DNA from: Sphingobacterium sp. HMA12
GTDB taxonomy: Bacteria; Bacteroidota; Bacteroidia; Sphingobacteriales; Sphingobacteriaceae
Length of the DNA: 64,000 bases
Direction: 5' to 3'
Assembly: GCF_002933815.1 (NCBI RefSeq)
Contig: NZ_BEYR01000001.1
Location: 2,101,765-2,165,764, forward strand
Shown here: positions 51,628 to 60,854 of the stretch, in pieces
Layout of the letters: each line of letters opens with the position of its first letter
How positions within the stretch are numbered: the first letter of the stretch is position 1
The notes under the pieces: generated by a model
What the model saw: the letters and a program-made list of their open reading frames with translations, nothing else
Database searches by the model: none
What the model was told of the DNA's origin: nothing
Position numbers and translations under genes: made by a program

Positions 51628-53148
51628 TTATTGTTTGGTTCCTTCGAGTGTCGACACACTCTTTGCCGGAATGTTTAAACTATATACACCATTCGCCGCT
51701 GGCGCAATAACACCGACCAGCCCCCAATGTCCTGCGCTGGTTGCTGTTGTCTGGTAATTGGATAATTGTCCTCCTACAAAACCCGACAGATTGATATCCA
51801 ACGGAACACTGCTGCTGCCTGTATTGGTCACGACCATCGCAAATTTACCCGTCTGCGGATCTTTATACGCGGACAGGAGTAGTCCATTGGCATTTTGTAC
51901 CGCCACATTGATACGTTTGTAATCCGCTTTAATAAATCTAGAATAATGCCCCATCACATCATAAGCTTTGGTAAATTCTAATGAACCGTCACTTCGTGTA
52001 CAGATCAATGCTTCATTATTTTGAAATGCTAACATCCCGAGCCAAAACACATAAGCGCTGGCATCACAGTCTGCAAGCAATTTGTGCATGTTAACAGCCA
52101 ACTTCAGTCCACCTTCAATTCCGGCATCATAGTTTCCGCCATCATCCGAAGCTTCCGTTACCCACATTGGTTTGCCACCTGTAGCAAACGTCCACTTTGA
52201 TGGATTCTGGTTGAAACCTCTTTTTCCGCCGATCAACTCCGTTATTTCAACATAACCATGTCCCGCTAGAATATCGACATTACTTCGGTCCATTCCAGAA
52301 AGGAAGGTATTGGCTGTCCCCCATGCAGCATTTTCCGAAGAAATGATTTTTGTACTCTGTAGACCCTCTTCATTTAATGCCGGCCTTAGGTTATTTGTGA
52401 TAAACTCACCCAGTTTGTTCGACGCCCAATAAGATGCATCCCAATCCGAAAACACATTTTCAGGTTCATTGCTTGGTGAAATGGCGTTGATTGTTATGCC
52501 TTCATTTTGATAGGCTTTAGCAAAACCGGCTAGATAACGGGCAAATAGCGTTGAAGATGTATTCAGGTTAAGTCCATTGAACCATTTAGCGCTGATACTA
52601 TTGGGATTCGTCTTCATATAAAGCGGCGGTGTCCAGGTACTTGCTATAACAATCGGAACCTGAAATCTTTCCTTGGCCTTTTTTAATATCCAAAGTTGTC
52701 CTAGATGCTCACGCGCATCTGCTGAGAGCGCCTGATAAGCAGGACTGCTAACTGCGACATCGATATCAACCCCCGCAGGCCTAATGGTTACCGCTCGATT
52801 CTGTTGATTGAATGGATAGGTATGTAACACCTTACCCCGCAGGATATTCAACTTTAGCCCCGAATTACCCCAAAGATAGTCTAAAATACTGTCTCTCTTC
52901 GGAGATTCAAAGAAGGGAACAATACGACCGCCAAAGGCACCAAAACCGTCTATTTTTTGACGTTCCTGATTCCATTCTACAACAGCATTCGTTGATACAG
53001 CTGCAGCCTGCGCTTTTAATTGATTTAAACGATTCGCTGCATCATCCTCATTCGTCGATAATACCTGCTTTTGACACCCCGTAAACCATAGGGATGCCAT
53101 TAATCCAAACCATGAAATGGATTTAAAAACAAATTGATTTCTGTTCAT
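51628..53148 (-). CDS. GH30 glycoside hydrolase lipoprotein (glucuronoxylanase-like)
   Basis: 506 residues with a lipoprotein signal (FTGC, Cys near 25). The GH30 TIM barrel starts EWNQERQKIDGFGAFGG (~58), carries acid/base E228 in SPSNEPEN and nucleophile E332 in MWVTEASDD, and is followed by a small beta domain at ~440-500 (PLDINLSGFVGG). GH30 includes glucuronoxylanase and beta-1,6-glucanase types; SPSNEPE and the overall layout recall the xylanase side but the glucuronate-binding residues were not checked. Together with the PUL upstream it may digest the polysaccharide that SusCD binds. It ends in the terminator at 51581. Confidence 0.9.
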   Translation of the reverse strand: MNRNQFVFKSISWFGLMASLWFTGCQKQVLSTNEDDAANRLNQLKAQAAAVSTNAVVEWNQERQKIDGFGAFGGRIVPFFESPKRDSILDYLWGNSGLKLNILRGKVLHTYPFNQQNRAVTIRPAGVDIDVAVSSPAYQALSADAREHLGQLWILKKAKERFQVPIVIASTWTPPLYMKTNPNSISAKWFNGLNLNTSSTLFARYLAGFAKAYQNEGITINAISPSNEPENVFSDWDASYWASNKLGEFITNNLRPALNEEGLQSTKIISSENAAWGTANTFLSGMDRSNVDILAGHGYVEITELIGGKRGFNQNPSKWTFATGGKPMWVTEASDDGGNYDAGIEGGLKLAVNMHKLLADCDASAYVFWLGMLAFQNNEALICTRSDGSLEFTKAYDVMGHYSRFIKADYKRINVAVQNANGLLLSAYKDPQTGKFAMVVTNTGSSSVPLDINLSGFVGGQLSNYQTTATSAGHWGLVGVIAPAANGVYSLNIPAKSVSTLEGTKQ

Positions 53149-53308
53149 GAATTTTTATTTATTAATTAGCAATAACAGTTTATCTCTAAATAAGACTTGC
53201 AGTAAAATTGTTTTGTCAAATTTCAAACAAAGTATTTATTTTTTGAAAAATTAACAATCCATCTATTTACTTAACACAAAACTATCAGCATATTAACATT
53301 CAATAAAA

Positions 53309-53734
53309 ATGGACGATTTTATACATAAATTTGAAGTTCTCATTAATACTTTTCCTGCAGAACTTTCGGCTATTAATACCATCACATTTAATGAGAAGTC
53401 AGTTCCTGAAAAATGGAGCAAAAAGGAAATTTTAGGGCACCTGATAGATAGCGCCATGACAAACTATCTCCGGTTTATAAGAGCACAATCTGAAGAAAAC
53501 CCGCAGATTTTTTACGCACAGGATGACTTTTGTGAAAGCGCAAATTATCAGCAGTCAGAGACTAAACAGCTTACGGACTTATGGTTATCACTCAACAAGC
53601 AGCTTTTATTTCTATTCAGGACGCTGATTACAAGAGGTCTGACAATGCGAAAATGTAACGATCTAACGCTCGCGTTTTTGATGGCCGATTATGTGACCCA
53701 CCTCAATCACCACCGGCATCAAATACTAGCTTAA
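53309..53734 (+). CDS. DinB-family protein
   Basis: 141 residues, a four-helix bundle of the DinB/YfiT type with candidate metal-binding His residues in ILGHLIDSAMTNYLRF and DYVTHLNHHRHQI. Members are metal-dependent thiol transferases or stress-response hydrolases; the exact reaction is open. It is a single gene with a bidirectional terminator at 53753 after it. Confidence 0.85.
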   Translation: MDDFIHKFEVLINTFPAELSAINTITFNEKSVPEKWSKKEILGHLIDSAMTNYLRFIRAQSEENPQIFYAQDDFCESANYQQSETKQLTDLWLSLNKQLLFLFRTLITRGLTMRKCNDLTLAFLMADYVTHLNHHRHQILA

Positions 53735-53752
53735 CTGTAAATTCATAAAAAA

Positions 53753-53790
53753 GTCTAGTCCAAATAATCAGATGATGCTAAGGACTAGAC
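53753..53790. terminator. bidirectional terminator between convergent DinB and GNAT genes
   Basis: GTCTAGTCC (53753-53761) pairs perfectly with GGACTAGAC (53782-53790) over a 20-nt loop, preceded by AAAAAA and followed by AAAATA, so either strand gets an adenine or uridine stretch. Confidence 0.75.
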
Positions 53791-53800
53791 AAAATATAGT

Positions 53801-54253
53801 TTACTTTTTATTCCACCAATGATAATAGTTGTGAACGCCATCGTATTCAAATCCACAACGTGGATATAGCGTATTGCCGATGTCGTTTGTTTTTTCGGTT
53901 TCGAGCATCAACCCACAGGCATTGGTTTCCGCACACCATTGTTTACTCCGGTCTATGAGTGCTACAGAGAGTCCTTTACCACGATAGTCCTGATGAACAA
54001 ATAAGTCACTCAGTAGCCATTGCATTTCTAGTTTAGTGTAATGAAACAGTTTATACAACTGTACAAACCCCACCGCTTTACCGTCTACTATCGCTAGAAA
54101 AATATCCGATTCGCTATTCAGAAGCCGTTCTTTTAAAAAGACCTTCCCTTTTTCAAGATTCGATTCCTGCCGATAAAACATCCGATAGAGGTTAAACAGT
54201 TCTGCGGTCTGTTCCAGATCTTCGAGACTAGCTTTTTTAATTTGATAATTCAT
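53801..54253 (-). CDS. GNAT N-acetyltransferase
   Basis: 150 residues, typical GNAT: SLEDLEQTAELFNLYRMFY, SDIFLAIVDGKAVGFVQLYKLF, LEMQWLLSDLFVHQDYRGKGLSVALIDRSKQWC (acetyl-CoA loop), LMLETEKTNDIGNTLYPRCGFEYDGVHNYYHW. Its substrate is unknown. It stands alone, facing the DinB gene with a shared terminator. Confidence 0.9.
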   Translation of the reverse strand: MNYQIKKASLEDLEQTAELFNLYRMFYRQESNLEKGKVFLKERLLNSESDIFLAIVDGKAVGFVQLYKLFHYTKLEMQWLLSDLFVHQDYRGKGLSVALIDRSKQWCAETNACGLMLETEKTNDIGNTLYPRCGFEYDGVHNYYHWWNKK

Positions 54254-54391
54254 TTTAGTAAATATTTTGATTTATACGGGCAAAAATATCCTTAAAACGA
54301 ATTCACCTCATCATCCAGATTTGAGATGTCGGACAGTCCAGTGCGTTGCCATTACTGGTTAAAGTCATTAAACAAAGACAGAAGGGGTCTT

Positions 54392-55396
54392 TTATTCCGA
54401 AACAATCGGGGCTTCCTCAAATTGACCTTTGTATCTGTTTCTATAATCCATAGGGGTCAATCCCGTTATTTTCTTGAATAAATTGCGGAAGGTCTTTAGA
54501 TCATTATAACCGATACTATAGGTGACATCGGCAATATTTGCATTTCCCATTTCCAGCGCTTTCTTGGCCACCTCTATCTTTGTTCGTTGAATATATTCAA
54601 TAGGGTTCAGTCGTGTTGCATTCTTAAATCGACGGATAAAATTCCGTTTGCTCATATTGACGTGATCAGCGATCTGTTCGACCGAGATATCTGCTTTTAT
54701 CTTTTCTTCGATATAGCTCTGCGCTCTATGGATATCTTGATCATCGTGAAGACGTTGCCCCGAAAAAACTGAAAATATATTCTGTGAAGTACGCCCATAA
54801 TCCAATGCGTAGAATTTACTGAGCTCGATTGCAATTTCTTTACCACAATTCTTTTCGATAAAATAGAGCACTGCATTTAACGCTGAGAAACCACCACCAC
54901 CTGTGATAATTGCTTTGGAATGAGTAACCACATGCTCGGGTTTAAATACGATTTTGGGATATCTATTGGCCAGATCTATTATAGCTCCCCAGTGTGAGGT
55001 TGCTGACATGCCATCCAATAATCCACTTTCTGCCAAAAAATAGGCTCCGGTGCACAGACTGATCACTTCCGTTCTGCGCTCATATTTATCGCTAAGCCAA
55101 GTGATCAACTCCCGGTTGTCTTCTAAAAATGATTCAATTTGCTCCACAGCTACATTCATGGGCGGAATTATGATCACATCTGTCTGGTACACCTCTCCAA
55201 GTGTTCTTGTACAATAAAATTGAATCGGTAGAATGGACCGTACTGTTTTTGTACCGACTCCAATTAATTCAATTTCAAATGGCATCGGCATCCCCCTTTT
55301 TAACGCGGCTTCATTTGCACTCATGAGTAAAGCAACTGTATTGGACACTGCCGTCGACAACACAGAGTTATAAATAATGACCGATATATGTTTCAT
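54392..55396 (-). CDS. GlxA-type regulator (DJ-1/PfpI + AraC HTH)
   Basis: 334 residues from the ATG at 55396 (MKHISVIIYN); the frame extends to 55465 but those 23 residues do not look conserved. The N-terminal DJ-1/PfpI (glutamine-amidotransferase-like) domain shows VIIYNSVLSTAVSNTVALL and SLCTGAYFLAESGLLDG. The C-terminal AraC domain shows ISVEQIADHVNMSKRNFIRRFKNATRLNPIEYIQRTKIEVAKKALE and IADVTYSIGYNDLKTFRNLFKKITGLTPMDYRNR. Its targets are unknown; the next gene upstream on the other strand (55525) is divergent. Confidence 0.9.
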   Translation of the reverse strand: MKHISVIIYNSVLSTAVSNTVALLMSANEAALKRGMPMPFEIELIGVGTKTVRSILPIQFYCTRTLGEVYQTDVIIIPPMNVAVEQIESFLEDNRELITWLSDKYERRTEVISLCTGAYFLAESGLLDGMSATSHWGAIIDLANRYPKIVFKPEHVVTHSKAIITGGGGFSALNAVLYFIEKNCGKEIAIELSKFYALDYGRTSQNIFSVFSGQRLHDDQDIHRAQSYIEEKIKADISVEQIADHVNMSKRNFIRRFKNATRLNPIEYIQRTKIEVAKKALEMGNANIADVTYSIGYNDLKTFRNLFKKITGLTPMDYRNRYKGQFEEAPIVSE

Positions 55397-55524
55397 CTGC
55401 AAATAATTAATGTTATTCCCTTTTTTAAATTTACGCATAATTTTTGGCACGAAAACCACCTTCAAATGTCATTTTTACGTGGTGATAAGTGGCGATATCC
55501 GTCCTAACTTTATAAAAAAAAAAG

Positions 55525-55977
55525 ATGAAAACAATATTCAACACCACAGCAAGAGCGGAACTGATTCAAAGAATTGAGCTCCTCACGCCCAATAACACAG
55601 CACAATGGGGAAAAATGAATGTATATCAAATGATCAAACATTGTACAATCTGGAATGATTGGATTCTGGGTAGGAACAAACATCATTACAAACAGGAATT
55701 CCTTGGGAAGATATTCGGAAAAATGGCTCTAAAAGGCATGATAAAAGATGATAAACCGCTGAAAAAAAATGTACCTGCAGGTATTTTCGCTGTTAAGGAC
55801 AATAAGGGTCAGGTCACTGCTTCTCAGAAAAAAAACTGGACGGAGCAAATTGAATCCTATGGTCACTATTCAAATCCTGATTTTATCCATGACTTTTTCG
55901 GAAAAATGGATACCGAAGAAATTGGTATTTTAGTCTATAAGCACATGGATCATCATCTGCGACAATTTGGTGTATGA
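55525..55977 (+). CDS. DUF1569 domain protein (DinB-like)
   Basis: 150 residues. It matches DUF1569, a DinB-superfamily member, with RIELLTPNNTAQWGKMNVYQMIKHC at the start and TEEIGILVYKHMDHHLRQFGV at the end, including the His residues expected at the metal site. Function not established. It is divergent from the GlxA-type regulator gene and could be its target. Confidence 0.83.
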   Translation: MKTIFNTTARAELIQRIELLTPNNTAQWGKMNVYQMIKHCTIWNDWILGRNKHHYKQEFLGKIFGKMALKGMIKDDKPLKKNVPAGIFAVKDNKGQVTASQKKNWTEQIESYGHYSNPDFIHDFFGKMDTEEIGILVYKHMDHHLRQFGV

Positions 55978-56067
55978 TCGAATATAAAATCTTTTCGGAC
56001 GGATTGTAAAAACAGCATATTCGCATTAATTTACACCTTTATATTTATCAAAAATAGTAAAGAGCTT

Positions 56068-56601
56068 ATGGTTAATGAGGTTCAGTCTGAAAAGATTTAT
56101 TATCCACCAAATTGGAAAAGGGTCACTATCGCCGTCATTTTGGTGCTCATTGGTCTAGCGACATTAAGCATCGATATTGCCCCTTTTTTACATGTTATGG
56201 TAGCGATTCCATTAAAACTTATCTGTATTGTTACCGGTTTTTGGGTTTTGAAAAACAAGAAAAGAGCCGTTCGTGCAAAAACAGATATACGGGGTTTTTA
56301 TTTCAAACGAATGTCCGGTAATCCGGTATTAAAAAAGGCATTAACGGACGTGGATTTATTGGTTTTTGTTCCATTTGTGCAAATTGTCGATATCCGAATA
56401 ATAGCGAGTATCTGGACGGGAACGAGACTCGAACTTGAGACCACGCAAGGCAAAGAGATGCTGACCATGCTGAATGTGCTGAGCAGAAAAGAAAAACAGC
56501 AGATTTATCAAACGATCAAAAGATTCGGTATAAGGAATCTCGTCAAACCCCAGAAGGAAGAAGGAGATCTTAAATGCGTAGAAAAATCTGCTGAGAATTA
56601 G
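56068..56601 (+). CDS. membrane protein of unknown function, PH-like
   Basis: 177 residues. Two membrane helices at about 20-38 and 44-65 are followed by a small soluble domain with strands (LLVFVPFVQIVDIRI, TRLELETTQGKEMLTML) that look like a PH-type fold. No named family was recognised with confidence. Monocistronic, 90 bp after the DUF1569 gene. Confidence 0.6.
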   Translation: MVNEVQSEKIYYPPNWKRVTIAVILVLIGLATLSIDIAPFLHVMVAIPLKLICIVTGFWVLKNKKRAVRAKTDIRGFYFKRMSGNPVLKKALTDVDLLVFVPFVQIVDIRIIASIWTGTRLELETTQGKEMLTMLNVLSRKEKQQIYQTIKRFGIRNLVKPQKEEGDLKCVEKSAEN

Positions 56602-56616
56602 CTCTTTCCCTTCTTT

Positions 56617-56838
56617 CTAACTTAAATGATCTAATAACAGTTGATCCACATATTCCCGTATTTCTTCAGGCAACATCAGGTAAACTGGTGTTTTTAGATT
56701 TTCTCTGTTGGCTTCACCTTCGGTAAAAATATTTCTGAACCCTTCATTAAGCCATTTTCCTTCATCTTCTAAATAAGCCTTATATTTATTGTCCAAAATA
56801 TCAATAATGTTTTTGCTCTCTTTCATTTGTTCCGTCAT
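56617..56838 (-). CDS. small hypothetical protein
   Basis: 73 residues, acidic and helical (NIIDILDNKYKAYLEDEGKWLNEG, ILPEEIREYVDQLLLDHL-like end). No family recognised. It is convergent with the PH-like membrane protein gene, 15 bp apart. Codon use looks coding, but its size makes this uncertain. Confidence 0.5.
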   Translation of the reverse strand: MTEQMKESKNIIDILDNKYKAYLEDEGKWLNEGFRNIFTEGEANRENLKTPVYLMLPEEIREYVDQLLLDHLS

Positions 56839-57172
56839 TTATTCGATTGTAAACTGCATCTAAAAATATTCGACAGGGGAACATCAACATTGGTGCCACT
56901 CCTCCACTAAATTTTCAAAAGAAGATTAGAAACAGAAAACTTTAAGATTTCTTAACATTTTTATCGATTTGCCAAATAATGACTCACCACACCGGCAGTG
57001 GCAGTATTTGCAACGATCTTCATATTGAGGCAAGTAACAGTAATTTTCACCATTGTTATTTGCTTTCTTTCTAATTATTACCGATTTTTGCTTTGAACAT
57101 CAAAGCTATCTATAGCCAGATAAACGTACATTATTTTAACATAAGTTATTGCTCTTTTATAAATCAATTGAT
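56839..57172. other. 334-bp intergenic region with small inverted repeat
   Basis: No gene. A 7-bp inverted repeat GCTTTGA (57090-57096) and TCAAAGC (57100-57106) around 3 nt lies about 67 bp before the small membrane protein gene; it could be an operator. The rest is AT-rich. Confidence 0.4.
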
Positions 57173-57367
57173 ATGATCTTGATCGCAGTGTTACTTCCTT
57201 GGTTATCCTTTTTTTTAAGAGGCAAAATTTTCAGTGGAATTATTTGTTTAATTCTTCAGCTCACTATTCTAGGTTGGCTACCGGCTGCTATTTGGGCGGT
57301 TGCTTCCCGTGTAGATGGCAAAAATAAGCAACGTATGCGAAGTCTGGAACGAAGTATGCGGCACTAG
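57173..57367 (+). CDS. YqaE/Pmp3-family small membrane protein
   Basis: 64 residues from ATG 57173 (a TTG at 57149 would add 8 residues). It has the two-helix pattern LIAVLLPWLSFFLRG and GIICLILQLTILGWLPAAIWAV typical of the Pmp3 (UPF0057) family, with the conserved short loop (FLRGKIFSG) between them, though the C-terminus is longer and basic (RVDGKNKQRMRSLERSMRH). Pmp3 proteins help maintain membrane potential under stress. Single gene. Confidence 0.85.
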   Translation: MILIAVLLPWLSFFLRGKIFSGIICLILQLTILGWLPAAIWAVASRVDGKNKQRMRSLERSMRH

Positions 57368-57429
57368 GTGTAACAATCACCGTCCTAAAATCGAATCGTT
57401 AATGCATAGGTTATCGCTGCAGTAAGTTG

Positions 57430-58215
57430 CTATTGGGCTTCCAGGAATTTTCGAACCTGAAAAATGGTAAAATCAATTAATCCTTCATCAAACTCACCGT
57501 TGAAACCTTTCATCATATAGTTTCCATGATTGGCGGGTAAGATCATGAGACGGGCATTTGGGGTCTGTTTTTGCATTTCCGCTAAATGCTCTCCCTTCAC
57601 CACATCCTGATCCCCTGCTATCAGAAATACAGGACATGATATATTTTCTAAAGCTCCGGCTTCAAAATCCCGAAAATTTATCATTCGTTGGCTGTCTTTT
57701 TCATACATATTTCTAAAATCTTCGTAATCAGGGTTTAACTTCAAAAAGTTTTCTTTCAGGTAAGGCGGCATCACCTCGATTGTTGAAGCTGACATACTCT
57801 CAAAAAAACCATCTAATAACCCTGCCCTTTTTGTATTACCGGAAGCTGCGATCACTTTATCTACCCGATTAGGAAAAAGAGAAGCGAGTTTCAAAATAGT
57901 GGTCGCACCGTTACTGAAACCAAAAAATGAAGCTTTATCTATGGCGAGATGATCCAATACTGCTACAATGTCCTCTGCATCCTGCTCAAATGTTTCGGGG
58001 ACTTTTCGATGTGCCGACCTTCCGTGATTCTGCATATCCAGCAGAATCAATTGGTACTGATTCTGCAGCCGTTTCACTGTTTCCTCAAAATCAAAAAAAC
58101 CTGAAGAACCACCGCCATGAATAAGTATCAGCGGTTTGCCCGATCCGTAGATTTCATAATATAGTTTTATTCCATTCGCTGGCGAATAGCCTGAGTGATT
58201 GTCCAATATATCCAT
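57430..58215 (-). CDS. alpha/beta hydrolase
   Basis: 261 residues. The oxyanion motif HGGGSSGFFDFEE, LLDMQNHGRSAHRK, the nucleophile elbow FFGFSNGATTILK, the acid VFLIAGDQDVVKG, and the catalytic His ILPANHGNYMMKG are all present. It is a broad-substrate esterase or lipase-type enzyme. The SRPBCC gene lies 39 bp upstream on the same strand, so the two likely share a transcript. Confidence 0.9.
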   Translation of the reverse strand: MDILDNHSGYSPANGIKLYYEIYGSGKPLILIHGGGSSGFFDFEETVKRLQNQYQLILLDMQNHGRSAHRKVPETFEQDAEDIVAVLDHLAIDKASFFGFSNGATTILKLASLFPNRVDKVIAASGNTKRAGLLDGFFESMSASTIEVMPPYLKENFLKLNPDYEDFRNMYEKDSQRMINFRDFEAGALENISCPVFLIAGDQDVVKGEHLAEMQKQTPNARLMILPANHGNYMMKGFNGEFDEGLIDFTIFQVRKFLEAQ

Positions 58216-58254
58216 AATTCAATATTAATTACTTTGGCCTATTTAGGGAAAAAT

Positions 58255-58683
58255 TTATCTGCTTTCCACAAATTTTTTAAAGTTGGTCAGAACAGAGTCA
58301 GTAAATTTTTGTTGAAGGTCTAAAGGGGTTTTTGTATCCGGCTCAAATGTTTCCCTAATGATTGTATTGTTATCTATTGCCTGAAATTCGACAATGCAGT
58401 TTCTCCCTGCACTGGTACTTTCAATATATTCTAATGGGATAATGCGGTTATACACGCCGCAATAGTCAAAGCCCGCTCCGTCTTCCATTCGCTCCATTCG
58501 AAAATTAAATTGCCCTCCTTCCCTAAAATCGTTTGTCACAAGGGGGCAATGCCAATCATCAAATGGAATGTTCCATTGTTTTATGGATCCGGTAAAGGTC
58601 CAATGTTTCCAAACATCTTCGATTGGTCTTTCCACCAAAACAACTGAAACGAGAGTATTCCTGATTGAGTCTGTAGCTTCCAT
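58255..58683 (-). CDS. SRPBCC (AHSA1-like) domain protein
   Basis: 142 residues. It starts TLVSVVLVERPIEDVWKHWTFTGSIKQWNIPFDDWHCP and has GGQFNFRMERMEDGAGFDYCGVYNRIIPLEYIES, the START-like pattern of AHSA1 proteins. It resembles the protein at 38004-38453 in fold. It heads a two-gene unit with the alpha/beta hydrolase. Ligand unknown. Confidence 0.85.
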   Translation of the reverse strand: MEATDSIRNTLVSVVLVERPIEDVWKHWTFTGSIKQWNIPFDDWHCPLVTNDFREGGQFNFRMERMEDGAGFDYCGVYNRIIPLEYIESTSAGRNCIVEFQAIDNNTIIRETFEPDTKTPLDLQQKFTDSVLTNFKKFVESR

Positions 58684-58779
58684 ATGTTATATTTTTAGGC
58701 TAAATACGTTCTATCTATTGATCATTGTCTTTCCTATTTATATTTCGATCATCTGCTGCGTCTGGCAGATCTGATTGCC

Positions 58780-58815
58780 GCAAGACAATAGTAACCTATC
58801 AGCTGCAAGACAATA
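58780..58815. repeat. 11-bp direct repeat GCAAGACAATA, 25-bp spacing
   Basis: GCAAGACAATA occurs at 58780-58790 and 58805-58815, in the divergent spacer between the SRPBCC gene (start 58683) and the lipoprotein gene (start 58957). The 14-nt separation could suit a regulator site. Function unknown. Confidence 0.4.
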
Positions 58816-58956
58816 TTAATAAACAGCGTACTAAATTAACTTGCCCTATGGCAATATTTATGCAGCGCTTAATTTATTTAGATAAAAAGTACAATTTAAC
58901 AAATATGGTATATTTATTGCACAGCAGAATCAGAACATATAGAAAAACCGATTCAA

Positions 58957-59403
58957 ATGAAAAAAATAGTGATTCTAGCACTGAGTGTGGTCCTATTTGC
59001 AGGATGTAACAATGCACAGCAATCAAAATCTACTGAGAGCACGGAAGATCAGGCCAAAGAAGAAACACCATCTATTGGCGGAGATAAAGATGAACATGGG
59101 TGTCTTGTGGGCGCGGGTCAAACCTGGAGTGAGGTTAAGCAGGGATGTATTCAGGTGTTTAATGTCGGAATGCGGTTGAATCCTGTTGGTACCAAAGCGG
59201 GAGATGCTGTCATCAGTGCATTTGTTGTCGCAAACGATGATAAATCAAAAATGGAACTATTTTTGCCAGATGACAATAAAACAACTGTTATTCTGAATAA
59301 AACGGAAGATAACCTGTACCAAAAGGATATTTATAAATATGATGCAAAAAAATCAGATTTGTATGTCAATGGTACAGTCAAATATAAAGGTGAAGTTGAA
59401 TAA
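58957..59403 (+). CDS. small lipoprotein of unknown function
   Basis: 148 residues with a lipoprotein signal (LFAGC, Cys near 17). The mature part has a short conserved-looking Cys pair region (DEHGCLVGAGQTWSEVKQGCIQVF) followed by beta-strands (AVISAFVVANDDKSKMELFLPDDNKTTVILNKTEDNLYQ). It resembles small envelope lipoproteins with a GC...W...C motif. Single gene. Function not readable. Confidence 0.7.
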   Translation: MKKIVILALSVVLFAGCNNAQQSKSTESTEDQAKEETPSIGGDKDEHGCLVGAGQTWSEVKQGCIQVFNVGMRLNPVGTKAGDAVISAFVVANDDKSKMELFLPDDNKTTVILNKTEDNLYQKDIYKYDAKKSDLYVNGTVKYKGEVE

Positions 59404-59540
59404 CATCCCTGAAACTTTATAGGACGTAAAGGTAATGCCAATGTTTATCACATTGGCATTTTTATTTATCTTCCAAAGAGCGAAATCTCCTTTTAAAGGA
59501 CAATATCTGCTATTTGATGAATGGATAAATAGCGCCCTGG

Positions 59541-60701
59541 CTAATCAATCTCGAAGATTGCCTGTATCTCAACAGATGAATTTATGGGTAAAGATGACGC
59601 ACCAAAAGTTGCACGGGCATGTTTCCCATTATCGCCGAAGATAGTGACAGCAAGATTCGATGCTACATTCATTAGATCGGCATGTTTACTATAACGGTCT
59701 TCGGTATTAAAAATTCCTGTTAGCTGCACACAGCGTTTCACTCGATTCAGATCTCCACCTACTGCATCATTAAGCACAGAAAGCACATTTAGCATCGTAA
59801 TTTCGGTAGCCTCTTTGACCTCCTGCTCACTGACCTCCATGCCTAATTTTCCCGGTTTAAATATTTTACCATCCTTAAGTGCAACCTGATTGATAAAGAC
59901 TAAATTTCCGGCACGGACATAGGGTTGATAATTTCCAGCAGGCTGGGGAACTTTTGGAAGTACAATATGTTTTTCCTTCAAGCGATTATTAACGGACTGT
60001 TCGTTGTCCAAATCTGTTATTTTACCGATTTCGTTAAGCGTTTTGCCATTTCGTATGCCTACCAAGCCTGAGGCAACTTTCGCAAAGTTCATTCCCTGCA
60101 ACTCGGCCAGATAGCGTTCACTCTTGCTTGGTCTTTGGGTGTTGGGCAATGAAGCAAGACTTGTTGTCCCAAGGACAGTATTTCCCTGTGGAATAGACTT
60201 ATCTATTTTATCATTCCCCTGAATCCCCGTAGGGACCAGAATCATCCCATGTACAGCAAGAGTATTCCAGAATGACTGCAGAGCCAATTCCTTCCCCGCA
60301 CCACTGCCCGCAGACATAAACACTGTTGCAGGAATTCCTTCCAATGCATGTTTGGACCACAGATCGACTGTTTTTGCCAGAAATTCGCTCATTCCGGTAC
60401 TTATATTACCAAAATATACGGGTGATCCAAAAGCAATTCCGTCATAATTAGGCAGTTCTTCTACTGTTGCGACAGCAAGGCCGATAAGTTTTGGATCGGG
60501 TGATTTTTTTACCAGTTTAACGACAGCCTGTACCTTACCACTGCGCTCAACACCTTTCACAATTTCTTTTGCCAGCTCATATGTGCCGCCATGATCTGAG
60601 TGAATAAGGACCAAAACCTGTGTTTTATGTTCTTGAGCCATCACAAAACTGGTCAACACAACCAACATTACACCCATAAAGGAGGCATATATTTTTTTCA
60701 T
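59541..60701 (-). CDS. exported flavodoxin (WrbA-like)-RidA fusion protein
   Basis: 386 residues with a signal peptide (VVLTSFVMAQ). Residues ~27-215 form a WrbA-like flavodoxin domain: VLIHSDHGGTYELAKEIVKGV (FMN phosphate loop), FGSPVYFGNISTGMSEFLAKTVDLWSKHALEGIPATVF, TLAVHGMILV. After a linker with KSERYLAELQGM, residues ~262-386 form a RidA domain with HIVLPKVPQPAGNYQPYVRAGNLVF and the signature Arg, R363, in HARATFGASSLP followed by VEI. RidA proteins hydrolyse reactive enamines or imines. A secreted fusion of both is unusual; the pairing suggests linked redox and imine chemistry in the periplasm. Monocistronic. Confidence 0.82.
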   Translation of the reverse strand: MKKIYASFMGVMLVVLTSFVMAQEHKTQVLVLIHSDHGGTYELAKEIVKGVERSGKVQAVVKLVKKSPDPKLIGLAVATVEELPNYDGIAFGSPVYFGNISTGMSEFLAKTVDLWSKHALEGIPATVFMSAGSGAGKELALQSFWNTLAVHGMILVPTGIQGNDKIDKSIPQGNTVLGTTSLASLPNTQRPSKSERYLAELQGMNFAKVASGLVGIRNGKTLNEIGKITDLDNEQSVNNRLKEKHIVLPKVPQPAGNYQPYVRAGNLVFINQVALKDGKIFKPGKLGMEVSEQEVKEATEITMLNVLSVLNDAVGGDLNRVKRCVQLTGIFNTEDRYSKHADLMNVASNLAVTIFGDNGKHARATFGASSLPINSSVEIQAIFEID

Positions 60702-60854
60702 TTTGAACTATATATTAAATACGAAACAAAATTAAAAATGCTCCTTTTATCTATTTTGCCAAAAATTACACTCAAAACGACATTTACAATTCGTGTATAA
60801 AGCGATGGGAGTATATAAATTTTCAATATCTTTAAACTAATATATTTTTTTAAA

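Noticed and set aside
51456..51659. 67-codon minus-strand frame overlapping the GH30 end
   Set aside because: It reads through the GH30 terminator and overlaps its last codons in another frame.
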